Part shown: piece by piece, positions 47,001-59,219 of the stretch
Layout: every line of letters begins with the position of its first letter
Numbering within the stretch: the stretch's first letter is position 1
NCBI GenBank assembly: GCA_016648135.1
Contig: JADDOH010005152.1
Span: forward strand, 37,479 to 101,478
Origin: Agrypnia vestita
Lineage: Eukaryota > Arthropoda > Insecta > Trichoptera > Phryganeidae
DNA length: 64,000 nt
Reading direction: 5' to 3'
Made by a program: the position numbers and the translations under genes
Notes under the pieces: model-generated
Seen by the model: the letters and a program-made list of their open reading frames with translations, nothing else
Databases searched by the model: none
What the model was told of the DNA's origin: nothing

Positions 47001-47676
47001 CGCATTATCAAATTGCCGGTTTGTGATGTTGAGTCTTCCATCGGAATTCTGAAAAATAATAATATTTATGCATAAATACGGAGAAAATAACACGTAAAAT
47101 GACATTCGCGCCACGCGCTGTGAGACTTTTGAGGTTAACGTTTATGAATCTAAGGTTAAGTTCACTTTGCAGTTTAAATAAAATATAAAGCGTAATAAAT
47201 AAATGCTTTGAACGTTTATTGAAGCAAGATTAATGCAAAAACAATAAAAAGAAAAGCGTAAACGTATACTTACTGTCAATGTCATAAGCGTCATTCTGTG
47301 GTATGGCCAGCACAAAAATTCGTTGACTGCAATTACGTTGGCTGTTTTGAATACACGGATTCCACGAAAATATTTTTAAAAATCTATAAATTCCGATATT
47401 TTAATTTTCGATAATTTGGATTTGGATGTTTTTTGATATCAGTTTGTTCGTATTCCTATATTTTTTAATCTTTTTAATGTACTCTAAAATGTTTTTTTTT
47501 AAACTGGCAACAGAAATTATCAGTATGCAGAAACGACATTGCTTGGAGTAATTAATATATAGATTCTGGGAAAGAATCCATAAAGGATATTTAGATTATC
47601 GTGGGTTTTGTAGTTATAGATGGACCAGTTTCCTTGATATTCATGCACCATTTCACATTTCGAACGAAATATAAAT
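47001..47676. other. Unassigned sequence right of the Helitron
   Basis: A+T-rich. It should contain the Helitron 5' end, which I could not place. No frame or repeat was recognised. Confidence 0.35.
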
Positions 47677-48155
47677 TTTATAATCCTTAAAGATCAATAT
47701 TAACCATTATGCTAGTATAAAGAAAAAACACAGAGGAATAGACTAGTACCGAAAATACCATTTTAGAAAGCATTTTATATAAAGTATGTCCATACAAAAA
47801 AAAAAAATAGAATTTTTAAGATAGTTAAATAAAATAATTTCCAAGTCATGCCTAGATTGAATTATACAGATTTTGCTATAGTTAACTTTTTAATTCATAT
47901 TATCTTTAGGTTGAATCGTTTCCTGTTAAAATTATTAATTCATAATTAGATTTTCCTATCTTTAAAAAAAATCTACATTGATCAGAAAGAAAATATTATA
48001 TTAATTAACTCTAAATACACGAGTAAATATTAAATGTAGATAGTTTATTATGAGCATTTCCTGTAATTTCAAAGTTTAATATTGAAATTGCGCGAACTTT
48101 AGTACAGTTATTTATCAAAATATGTACATTTTTTTACGTAATATAAAAACACCAC
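47677..48155. repeat. 480-bp direct repeat, left copy
   Basis: From TTTATAATCCTTAAAGATCA to TATAAAAACACCAC. It matches 48981-49462 with only a few differences (for example CCTAGATTG/CCTTGATTG and poly-A length). The ends are not TG...CA and no primer-binding site follows, so it is not an ordinary LTR. Confidence 0.9.
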
Positions 48156-48980
48156 ATACTACGTGACTATATCAAGATTTAGCTTCGGATTGTTTATCAA
48201 GGTAAAGGAAACGCCAGAGAAAATGTATAGAAGGAAGTTTTTCATGGCCACTAAAGGGGCGGGCCGATGGGGCCCCTTTAGCGCGGAAACCGAGGATATG
48301 TCATTACCCACGGACATCAATCCTCCTTTCCATAGATTCATTTTTAAACTTGTTAAATAAATTCCTAACGAGAAAAGTGAAGTACTGTTAGCAACAGACA
48401 CCACATGCTCGGAAGTAGACCTATTTTCAAATTATTAGACTCTCGGTTTGCAGATAAATACAGTTTCTACCAAGATAATCAATCCTGAGGCGAATCACTG
48501 AAACAATCTGATTATGTGTTTTTCTCCAAACTATAAATTGTATATAGAAGCAACCAACAAAAGTAAGCAAATTTAAAAACAAAATGATATGTAAATGTGC
48601 TTTTCTTTCAGATATTATTCGTTTCTGTTATGGTTAGTTATTCCAGTAAATGGAAACTCTAAATTTTATACGTATTGTAGTCAAGTCCGAGCTAAAATTA
48701 TAAGTATATTATTATCTTTGTATGTGTTAATATAGAATTTCCAACACGTTTTCTGAAATATTTGGGTTGCCACGTGCGTCACAATAGAGGGGGAGTTATA
48801 GACTAAAGACGTTATCACGAGCCAATAACTTCGACGTTTCTATGGTAATTGAGTGAGAGTATAGTGATTTATTTATTTATAAATTAGGAAAAAAACGACA
48901 TCATGAGCCATTTAATAGATAATCTAGTATAGAGACATATCCTGGTAAACTAGGATAAAAGCCATTAGGTAGTATTTGCA
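48156..48980 (+). repeat. Repeat-family fragment between the two direct repeats
   Basis: It starts ATACTACGTGACTATATCAA and corresponds to 40557-41390 and 53446-54280. It shares small variants with the second (AATAGATAATCTAGTATAG, GCCATTAGGTAGTATTTGCA), so it is closer to that copy. It contains the 65-codon frame seen in the others. Confidence 0.9.
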
Positions 48981-49462
48981 TTTATAATCCTTAAAGATCA
49001 ATATTAACCATTATGCTAGTATAAAGAAAAAACACAGAGGAATAGACTAGTACCGAAAATACCATTTTAGAAAGCATTTTATATAAAGTATGTCCATACA
49101 AAAAAAAAAAAAATAGAATTTTTAAGATAGTTAAATAAAATAATTTCCAAGTCATGCCTTGATTGAATTATACAGATTTTGCTATAGTTAACTTTTTAAT
49201 TCATATTATCTTTAGGTTGAATCGTTTCCTGTTAAAATTATTAATTCATAATTAGATTTTCCTATCTTTAAAAAAAAATCTACATTGATCAGAAAGAAAA
49301 TATTATATTAATTAACTCTAAATACACGAGTAAATATTAAATGTAGATAGTTTATTATGAGCATTTCCTGAAATTTCAAAGTTTAATATTGAAATTGCGC
49401 GAACTTTAGTACAGTTATTTATCAAAATATGTACATTTTTTTACGTAATATAAAAACACCAC
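48981..49462. repeat. 480-bp direct repeat, right copy
   Basis: Near-identical to 47677-48155. The upstream join is ...GTATTTGCA|TTTATAATCC, where other copies of the repeat family continue TTTAGAATGAAA. The two share TTTA at the junction. Confidence 0.9.
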
Positions 49463-50770
49463 CTATAGACGGGGTCAAGAATTAAAAATGCGTCTTAGCT
49501 ATAAATATTGAAATATGTGGAAAGGGTTTGAAAGGTAACTGATAGAGGGTATTTAAAATAAATAATAATGAAATAAATTAAGTTCATCATTGTATGTTCA
49601 CATGAGATATATTATTATAAGATTCTTCGAATAGATTACATAATCAAATATTAACGGGAAGTCGGTGACATAACAACATTAGTATAGTTAAGTTTACAAA
49701 TAGGGCGTGACGGAACATTTCATAATTACAAAAATCATAATAAAATCATAGCTTTCTATAAAAAAAAATATGAATAATTGAAATACAATTTTTTTTTATT
49801 AAACATCAACGCGCTGTTCTCCCGTGAGAACAGGCAGAGAGTAAGTAAAGCCCTAGCTTACGTTTTAATATCTATTTGTGCGGTTCGTTTACGCACTCGT
49901 GGAGTGAAACATTGTATAGCGGAACCATCTTCCAGTATCTGGTAGATCCGATCGTGTCACATCTTTTGCGGGCGCCTTCGTCTAAAGTCACCACAGTGCA
50001 TAAATGCGCAAGTAGTCTTGTTATTCATTAATTCGCTCCAAATACTGTAACGTTTGGATGTTTCGGTTCATTTTATTATCACGAGCCAAAAGACCGGTCT
50101 TAAATTAAATAAAAAAAATAATAAAAAAATTCATTCCTTGAATCTAATATAAAAGGAGTTACCGCACATAAGCTAAAACATTGCTCTATAAGCGAAAAAA
50201 AAATTAAGTTTTCATACTTATTATAGGTTCAGTATTTAAGGAAAAGTTTTGAAATTAACAACTATTGAGTTATAAACGGTGTACATAGTCAGAAGGAAGG
50301 GAGCTAGAACTATGTTAAGAAATCAAAGATATTTATTTAGTAATCCAATTTGATAGTATACATTTAGAATGTATTTTATATCTTAAATACGGGAGGAAGA
50401 TTCTGAAGTACATTCGTCACCTGATTGGAATTAGCAAAGTGAAAAAAAAAAACTACAAAAAAAAAATATAAAATTAAAATGGAAACAAAAAAATATAAGA
50501 AAAAAAAAGAAACATAAATACTAATATATATGTGTATGTATGTATGCATGTATGTATGTATATATGTATATATATAGGAGTTTTCCAAGATATAAGAATT
50601 ATCTACAGATATCAGTACGTAATAAAATAAAAAAAGGAGAAATCTAAAAAAAAATAATAATAATAATTAAAAAAAATAAAAAAATAAAAAAAAATTACTA
50701 AAAAACAAAAAAAAATGGTGTCGTATCCCTTGCTTGTGCAATCAAACAATACGACAGCCAGGAGGAAGCT
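49463..50770. other. A-rich spacer with simple repeats and a possible coding remnant
   Basis: From 49790 to 50040 the - strand gives LMNNKTTCAFMHCGDFRRRR, a stop, and IYQILEDGSAIQCFTPRVRK, possibly a decayed retroelement tail, not recognised. A TATG microsatellite is at 50520-50576 and long A-rich tracts lie at 50440-50520 and 50640-50715. Confidence 0.45.
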
Positions 50771-53700
50771 GTGATGAATTTAACCTGCCACCCTATTACA
50801 AGAAATAAGAAATACAATAATAATTATATTGAATATCTCCAAAAGAACTATTTAAGATTAATTTAATACTTGTGTTGTGAGAGTCACGACTGCGCCACTG
50901 ACGACAGGACGCCGATTCAAAAAAATAATAATATTATTCGTATTGGAGAAAAGTTTCACTACACCCATGGTAGATAGACTCGTAAATAGGTGTTAGCTCG
51001 TGATTGGCCTGATTTGAAAACATGATAGAAATTAACCAATGAGATCTTTGGTGGAGGGGGAAGCTTCGAGAAGGAATTTCCGATGAAAAAAGTTTATAAG
51101 TAGGTGTTGGAGCGTTAACTCGAGAGTTTTTTGGAGGGTTTTCAACCGATAGGCCACGCTGGTTTCGTTTGTTTCGCGCGTTTTTACGGTATCTGAGATA
51201 TAATTTCCAAAGCAATTTGTTTCGGTATTTGACAATCAGTTACGAAAGCATCCAAATTCATCGCTGTTATAGTGTCAAAATGTCAGTATTAAAATATAGG
51301 AGTATTACAAATGCCTGCGTTTTGCCGCATTTTCGAAAGATAAACAAAATTTTAGCTGTTATGACGCCATCATACAAGCGTCAATATAGAGCGAAATAAT
51401 TAACGTCTGGTTTATAGTCGAAATTTAGGGATGCATTACTTAGTCTTGTGCTTCGATTGCTTTAAAATCATTTTTGAATTTAAATCGGGATCTCATTATT
51501 GGAATAAATACAGTTAGGATTATTTTAAATGTATTTATAACCATCGAGAGAATGAAGAAGAGATATGTGCCAAATGGGAAGTTGGAGGAACAAGATTCAC
51601 ACTTATGCAGAGTCTGGAGGAAGGGCCTTCTGAGCTACGGATTCAAGCCACTACAAGATTTCAGGATGAGTACCTTTTAGTCTATATAATAGTATTGTTA
51701 TACTGTTTCTAAATGTTCTAAAATTTTTCTAAAGCAAGTTTATCTACAGTTAATATCGAAGTAGGCAGTATTTTCTTAGGAAAGATACATATTTAATTTC
51801 ATTAAGCATAATTCAAATCATTTGAAAGAGGATTTAAAATATAGTCGGATTTGGTTGTTTTGAGATTGCGTCGTTCAACCCCTGGGAGAAAGAATAATCC
51901 ATATATAATGATTTCGAGTAACAAAATTATGACGATATTTTAGATTCATTATAAATAATGCAGTTAGGATTGATATAGCATGACTCATCTTGCGATGGCA
52001 TCGTTCAGTTTTGGTGGAAGCAAGCATGGAGTATAAAGACCATGATATACGTCCGACAATGGGTTTATAAGTAAGGCTTTATTCCTAAAAGGGACCACTG
52101 CCCGAAATAACTCATTAGGTATGACGTTTGGTCCGAAGTCTGTGTTGTTGACCCCCGGAATTAGTTTGGCGTGATTTCTGATGGATCAGTTATACTAGAA
52201 CAAACAAGAGTTATCGTAGGGATGCCTTCAGCATCAGGAGTGCGTGTAGGCAGATAGAATAATCCATATATATTGATTTCGAGTAACAAAATTATGACGA
52301 TATTTTAGATTAATTATAAATAATGCAGTTAGGATTGAAATAATATGACTCGTCTTGCGATGGCATCGCTCAGTTTTGGTGGTAGCAAGCATGGAGTATA
52401 AAGACCATGATATACGTCCGACAATGGGTTTATAAGTAAGACTTTATTCCTAAAAAGGAAACTGCCCGAAATAACTCATTAGGTATGACGTTTGGTCCGA
52501 AGTCTGTGTTGTTGACCCCCGGAATTAGTTCGGCGTGATTTCTGATGGATCATGGAGTGAAAAAAGACAAGAACCAATCCATTTTAATCCCATTAGACGT
52601 AATTCAAATCATTTGAACGCAAGAGAGGGAGCGAATGAAGTGGGTTGATTGTTTTGGGTTTGCCCCGCTTCTTGCCAAGGAGACGTTCAATCATGAGGAC
52701 AAAAATCCATAATTACGTGCATATTCCCTATATATAAAGAACTAGTTCTAACTAGGGACTTTCAAGAAGTACAGATGGGTCATTCCTCAATGGGTCGAAA
52801 TTACGCCTGTACTTGATTGAAGGAAGAATCTTCTAGGTGAGAGCGCTGTGATTGCGAAATAATTCATTCTGACTTATATGAACGGGAGGGAGAGAAAGTG
52901 AATCGGGTTATTAATTATGCGCAACCGATTCAGGATACACCCCTGAATATTGCGATTTCGTTCGGACGTTAAATTTTGCTTCAACGATATTTGAAATAAA
53001 GTATTCCCGTTATCTAAACGAATTATTTTGCTCAGATAACTCGTTTAATTATTGTATAAATATAGTCACATGGTCATAGGAAGTTGGTGAGGTAGATTTA
53101 TTCACTATGCTTTGGATATCTATGAATGTATTGACACTTGGTTAATATATTTTGTTCATCTGGAATGTTCCATTGGTTAAACATACTTGTCTTCATTCTA
53201 CGAGGAGGAATTCACATTTTCAATTACCAAGAAATTATCTTTATACTCCACAGAGGATAAATTGCAATAATCAGCTTTAAACTAATAACCAACATTCTTT
53301 TAGACGCAAGGACCCCTAAAAAGAATTAGGTGCCACTATTAATATCTTCCAACTTAATCTTTAGACGCAAGTGATCCCTAAAGTTTTGGTATACCTTGGA
53401 TTTACATTTTCTTCGGAATGCTGACGATTTGTCGAGGCAATGGAACATACTACGTGACTATATCAAGATTTAGCTTCGGATTGTTTATCAAGGTAAAGGA
53501 AACGCCAGAGAAAATGTATAGAAGGAAGTTTTTCATGGCCATAAAGGGGGCGGGCCGATGGGGCCCCTTTAGCGCGGAAACCGAGGATATGTCATTACCC
53601 ACGGACATAATCCTCCATTCCATAGATTCATTTTTAAACTTGTTAAATAAATTCCTAACGAGAAAAGTGAAGTATTGTTAGCGACAGACACCACATACTC

Positions 53701-54634
53701 GGAAGTAGACCTATTTTCAAATCATTAGACTCTCGGTTTGCAGATAAATACAGTTTCTACCAAGATAACCAATCCAGAGGCGAATCACTGAAACAATCTG
53801 ATAATGTGTTTTTCTCCAAACTATAAATTGTATATAAAAGCAGCCAACAAAAGTAAGCAAATTTAAAAACAAAATGATATGTAAATGTGCTTTTTCTTTC
53901 AGATATTTTACGTTTCTGTTATGGTTAGTTATTCCAGTAAATGGAAACTCTAAACAATAAATTTTATATGTATTGTAGTCAAGTCCGAGTTAAAATTATA
54001 AGTATATTATTATCTTTGTATGTGTAAATATAGAATTTCCAACACGTTTTCTGAAATATTAGGGTTGCCACGTGCGTCACAATAGAGGGGGAGTTATAGA
54101 CTAAAGACGATTTCACGAGCCAATAACTTCGACGTTTCTATAGTAATTGAGTGAGAGTATAGTGATTTATTTATTTATAAATTAGAAAAAAAAACGACAT
54201 CATGAGCCATTTAATAGATAATCTAGTATAGAGACATATCCTGGTAAACTAGGATAAAAGCCATTAGGTAGTATTTGCATTTAGAATGAAAATTGCGATA
54301 ACTTAATAGGATTTTGATATTAATTAAACATCGATAAGAAACATTACGACCGCATCGCGTTCTTACAAAATAATCCTTTCAGTTCATTCAAAACGGATAA
54401 TTCTAACCTTTTATCTACGTAGAGATACTTATAGGTTATTATCTATTTTATAATGCGTATTTCGGAACAGTACGATCGAGATCAGAAAGAGTATTTTAGT
54501 TTACGTATCGGAGTTAGAATTTATATTAGATGGTTTATTAATTTTGGTTAGATTAAAAAAAAATTTAGTTGGTAGCTTCGGTTCGGTGAGCCAAAAGGCT
54601 CAACCACTTTATACACAGGAAGGTCAGGTTTATC
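50771..54634 (+). repeat. Second copy of the repeat block, with one 1,093-bp unit
   Basis: It begins TGTGATGAATTTAACCTGCC like 35695. It has a single unit at 50976-52069, then matches 39181-41728 in direct order to CAGGTTTATCACA. Frames equivalent to those in the first block are present (51474-51680, 53418-53681), the latter shifted by an indel at 53610. The last part has insertions relative to 41561-41730 that break the 124-codon frame. Confidence 0.9.
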
Positions 54635-54806
54635 ACACACCCAATCTGGATTCGTCTCAAGTACCGCCCGGTCGTTGTTTAGAAAACCTTTTGGTCCGCG
54701 TCTCATATCTGTGGTACATTTCTCTCTGTCCGATCTTTTTTATACTTTCGACTTTTTACTATTTTATTTTGTGATTGATAATTAACTTATGTTCACACTG
54801 TAACCT
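54635..54806. other. Short unassigned stretch
   Basis: Unique sequence between the repeat block and the LINE fragment. It is pyrimidine-rich with CTCTCTGTCC words. Nothing was recognised. Confidence 0.35.
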
Positions 54807-55362
54807 GTATATTTTATTTGCTCCCGGAGCCTAACTCTGGTCGAGGAATAAATATTACAGTTGCCGGCAAACATCTTGAAATTTTTCGGCGTAGTGGGGG
54901 GAAGTTTGCCGGCAACTGTACCAATCGCTCTTTCATTCCATCGACCTGCGAATATGTAGTCCCAACAGACTTTTGATTAATTTTAATACACTCCTTGTTG
55001 CATGTTACATTATTTTTACAGTTTATATAATGAATTGTTATATTCAGATTTTTAGGAACTTCTTCTTGGAGTGTGAAAGGGATGAAAAATGTTTTTTTCG
55101 AATTGAGTGATAGAAGGTTGTCATCGAACCATTCTTTGATAATCTTTATGTCATGATTAGCTGCAAACTAATCCCATTCCATCTTTTATTTTCAAGAATT
55201 ATTGCAGTATCATCAGCAAAGGCTATAATTTCACCACAAAGTGATAATTTAAACATTTGATTTATATAAATTAAGAATAAGATTGGTCCGATGACTGTTC
55301 CTTGTGGAATTCCGAATTCCAAAATTTCAGGTTCGCTTATTCCACCATGACACACTGAAGTT
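54807..55362 (-). mobile_element. LINE reverse-transcriptase fragment
   Basis: The - strand reads FGIPQGTVIGPILFLIYINQ and IIAFADDTAII, reverse-transcriptase motifs B and C with both catalytic aspartates. After one frameshift near 55150, IKEWFDDNLLSLNSKKTFFI follows, the W-x-x-x-N-x-L-x-x-N-x-x-K-T motif of the palm/thumb border. The second frame then stays open to a TAA at about 54807. It is a non-LTR element of R1/jockey-like type; the family is not determined. An inverted repeat ACAGTTGCCGGCAAA/TTTGCCGGCAACTGT lies at 54857-54919. Confidence 0.8.
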
Positions 55363-55410
55363 TGTCAGTTGAGCTTGTGTTGTCAGGTTTCAGTTGTATC
55401 GAGTTGGAGT

Positions 55411-55507
55411 ATAGTAATCTTTCATTTAAACCATCGATTACGTTTTCCACCAATCACACAATCCGTTTTCGTAAAAATCTACAGTTTTTACGAAAGATTA
55501 CTATAAT
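55411..55507. mobile_element. Short MITE-like inverted repeat
   Basis: TATAGTAATCTTTC at the left pairs with GAAAGATTACTATA at the right. Inside, CCACCAATC and TTTTCGTAAAAAT recur in the arms of the big inverted duplication at 32755-32845 and 42110-42190. Confidence 0.65.
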
Positions 55508-55942
55508 CCAAGTTGATACAGCTGACCCTTTGTCTTTAATATTTAAAATTTAACAACTTCTCGTTAATGTATTTATCTGTTAATTTTTAAAATATGTCTG
55601 TCAATTTTTAAATTTTAACAACTTCTCGTTAGTGTATTTATAGGTCCCAAATTCATCAGTTTGAGTACATATCCTAAATCAAAATTAAATTAGTCATTTA
55701 AATGCCAATTTTGGACTCTATATAAAAAGAAGAAACATGAAACATCAGCGGCGAAATAAATAAAATGAAAATATCTGAGAAATCAATATCAAACTTTCCA
55801 TTTTACACTATAAAATGAGAAAAAATAACTACATAAGGATCAGATTGATGTCAGTTACGAAAATGGTCAGAAAATAACAAAAATACAGTAGTAAGTGTAA
55901 TTTATACAAACTTTTGATGATAACTTAAGTCTCCTGATTAAG
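55508..55942. other. Intergenic, short repeat only
   Basis: TTAACAACTTCTCGTTA occurs twice (about 55550 and 55616) around a TTTTTAAATT stretch. Nothing else was seen. Confidence 0.45.
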
Positions 55943-55946
55943 TTAA

Positions 55947-57181
55947 GGGGTTACATGTAGTCAGGATTTTAAAAAAATCTTTTTTTTTGTATATTCTTAA
56001 AGTAAAATGTTTCAAAAATATTGTGTGAGAATATCAACTTGATCCGATTATTAGTTTTATCCAACGATAACTGTAGGGCCCTCTACTGCTGTCCGTACTT
56101 TCACGCGGACGGCAATAAAGCCGACCGGGCTGACTGAAGAGCGCGGCTGCTACGGAATGGGTTTTTTACCTGAGTAATTCTAAGAATAATGCATGAAATT
56201 TATTTTATACTTCTGCTTTTAGACAGAAGACCCATTAGGCTAACTGATATTTGATTTAGTGTTAGTATTTCAGTGGCAGTGAAACCGAGCAGTCGATAGG
56301 TAGTTGTGCGTGTACAATAATCATTTTCAAAAATTTATAATGAGACGTCATGAATGTATGCAAGGAATATTAATAATTGCCAATGCAATATGATTAAATT
56401 ATGGACCTAATGCACACAAGTATGCTGAAAAACGCAATATAGAGCGCATAAAGATTGCTGACCAACGTGCAAATCAGGTCACTCGAGAAGGCAAAATGAG
56501 ATGTAGACAAAAACAAATCGACATATTGGAGGCTTACACATCGGCAGAAGATCTATTTTATGTACCAGAAACAGACGACTCTACGTAAGTAATTTTTTAA
56601 ATTGTATTTGTATTAATTATTTATGCATAAAACTTTAAACGCGTTTTTCTCAAAATAACGTTTTCAAAAACGGTGTCCACGATATTTTAAAAACTACTCG
56701 ACAGATTTAAATGAAATTTAAACATCACATTTTAGGCATTAAAAATTTGCTTAATCGAAGGATTTTTTTTTTAACTTTAACTTTTTTTTTATAAATAATA
56801 AATGAGTGATTTTTTCCCTCAAAATTCTTAATTAAGCTTAAAGACCGCCATTTTGTTAAATTTGAAAAAAAAATAAAAAAGCTTCGATTAAGCACAAGAT
56901 AAACTATTGAACCACTAATTTTTTTTCGTTTCACTAAATTTAGATAAACCGCTAAGAAGCACTGACGGTCACCGCGAAGCACTATTTATAAGACAGGGGT
57001 CAAGAATCGAGCTTCTATCGTGGTCCAGTATTAATAATTTTATTTGAAATTTTCGGTTTAGTTACTTAAAATATAGTGTAAAACGTTGATATTCTGTATT
57101 GAATCAAAACATTACACAACCGTTCAAAAAAAAATCTTGAAAATGTCTATTTTTTTGCGTCTCTGACTACACGTAACCCCC
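55947..57181 (+). mobile_element. Kolobok-like TTAA-flanked DNA transposon, copy 2
   Basis: GGGGTTACATGTAGTCAGG and CTGACTACACGTAACCCCC are inverted, with TTAA at 55943-55946 and 57182-57185. A 64-codon + strand frame (56394-56588) reads LNYGPNAHKYAEKRNIERIK, then IADQRANQVTREGKMRCRQK and ends VPETDDST. The pattern Y-G-x-x-A-x-x-Y-A-x-x-x-[ND]-I-x-R and the basic helix resemble the C-terminus of Mutator-like/Kolobok transposases. The upstream transposase core is absent. Confidence 0.72.
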
Positions 57182-57185
57182 TTAA

Positions 57186-58958
57186 GTCAATGATGCGTAC
57201 TTCATAAAATTAATTCAGTGAGCATATATCAGCAATGTGATTTGTCATGTCACAGAGTGAATCTATAAATTTGAATTTTACTTTTATCTGCAATAACTTT
57301 TTGGTATCATTTGTTCTTTATCACAAAATTTTCACCTTTTATAATAGACATAAGACACAACTTAAGCCGCTTGCTTTATTATCCAAAGACACTGGTTGTG
57401 GCTGCGCATCAAAATCATGGGGCCGCGTAACAGTCAGAACATAGCCGCTTGCAGGTCTCAATAACAGCAATCGGCGGCAGCTGACTGGTTTCTCCTTGCA
57501 TGTAATTTTTTGCAGTAAATAAGAAACCTGAGCAACCAAAAACCAAGAGAATGAATATTATAATTTTTCTATATTATAATACAGTCGTCACTCTCTGTAA
57601 CGAAATCCAAGGGACGTAGCAATTGATTTTGCAGTAGAGAGTTTTCGTTATAAAGATTGAGAAACAAAATTAACTTGTATCCTTGTAAATAAAGCATAAA
57701 TAATTTATCTATTTACACCATTGTATTACACGAGGAGTTGATACATGTTCACACATACATATATTGTATCTAATGATTCAAATAAAAACAAAACAATACA
57801 AAAATGGGTTTTCATTATGACTCTTCTAAGAAATAGTATTTAATTGTTTATAAATACATACATAGTTAAATATTACCAGATTCAAAATCCATATAATAAA
57901 ATTGAAATAAAAAAAAACAATATAAACAAATAAGTGTTTTATTCAGCACTTTATATTTCCATAATTAAAAAAAAAATCATTGGTAATAGACTGCGACCAA
58001 TATTACACATTCAGAATTTTCCCAAAATTACATTAAAAGTTCAATTCAAATATTTTAAATTTCCAGTCTTTTTGTTTCATGTGAAAATACTGTTTATTAA
58101 AAACAATTAGCTATATCAGGTACACTCAACACATTACAAAGAATACTGATTAGGAAAATATAATGTGTATATACCTTGATATAAAACTCCAAGGACTATC
58201 TAACATCACTCTTTTAATTTTTATAAGTCTTTTTATTATCAAGAATCAGGTGAGGGCTGAGAATACACCACAATTTTTATTTTCTTATAAAAATAACTTT
58301 TTCTATTACCCATAAAATAATGAGACTTATTTTAACAGTAGAGCTTATATTATCCAAAGTAATGAAGACCAAGTCTACCTGGGATCAAGAACTTAAGAAA
58401 TTAATAAATGTTTTATTTTTAGACAAGGACTTGCCCAACTAGAAATAATACAATTTTGCAAATAAAACTAGAAACATGTTTATTTGCGAAATTCTATTGC
58501 AACTCCTAGAAGTTCTCTTTGTTAGTACCGGTTGACGTGAAAACTTAATTATTGTTACCTGGGATTGGCAAAAACTTTGCGTCCCAAAGAAACTATTGAA
58601 TTAACCTTTTTTTTTTACTTTAGAAATTTTTTTTTTAGGTACAGATATACTCACAAATTGAGAGCCCCAACATTGTAACTTTCATGAACTTTGTACAATA
58701 ACAGCAGTCCATTTCAGACAACGTGGTATTGCACCGGTGTAGGACGAATGGTTGTAGTATTTACTTTTGAAAGGTGGGGGGGATGAGGGGCTTACAGGTC
58801 TTGACAAGAGCTGCTGAACACAGGCACCAGTTAAAAATATAATGTATACCAGCGCTACCCAAATGTTTACCAGGAGTAGCCAGCCTGCAGCTGGCTAATA
58901 CGGTCCCCACATGATATATGTATGTATTATATACTATTGCCTAACACACCTACATATA
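57186..58958. other. Intergenic DNA, unassigned
   Basis: A - strand frame at 57339-57539 is richer in GC (PASGYVLTVTRPHDFDAQPQ) but is not recognised. At 57583-57655 ACAGTCGTCACTCTCTGTAA...AGAGAGTTTTCGTTATAAAG looks like a decayed pogo/Tigger-type terminus. The rest is A+T-rich with T-runs near 58610-58640. Confidence 0.4.
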
Positions 58959-59171
58959 CAGTAGGCGCGTGCATTGAGTACATTCAATCATGACATTCAT
59001 TTTGGAAAAAATCTAAATTTAATATTTATCTGACAGAACATCATGATATATTAAAATCTGAATAGTATTTTAATAATTGTGATGATAGGAATATTACGAG
59101 GTATATCTTTTAGTTCGTTTTTTAATATATGTTTACATAACTCATGCATCTGTACTCACTGCATGCCTCTG
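58959..59171. mobile_element. hAT-like MITE, family C, copy 2
   Basis: CAGTAGGCGCGTGCATTGAG at the left and TCACTGCATGCCTCTG at the right match family C ends. The inner ATTTATCTGACAGAA resembles the same region of copy 1. The target duplication is no longer clear. Confidence 0.6.
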
Positions 59172-59219
59172 CTATGTAGGTACATACATCTTCGAATTAA
59201 TTATAAATATTTATTAGGA

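Noticed and set aside
47677..49462. Possible LTR retrotransposon (480-bp repeats as LTRs)
   Set aside because: The repeats lack TG...CA ends, no primer-binding site or polypurine tract borders the inside, and the inside is a fragment of the other repeat family.
57339..57539. 66-codon frame on the - strand as a gene fragment
   Set aside because: Composition is more gene-like than its surroundings, but no family resemblance or splice borders were found.
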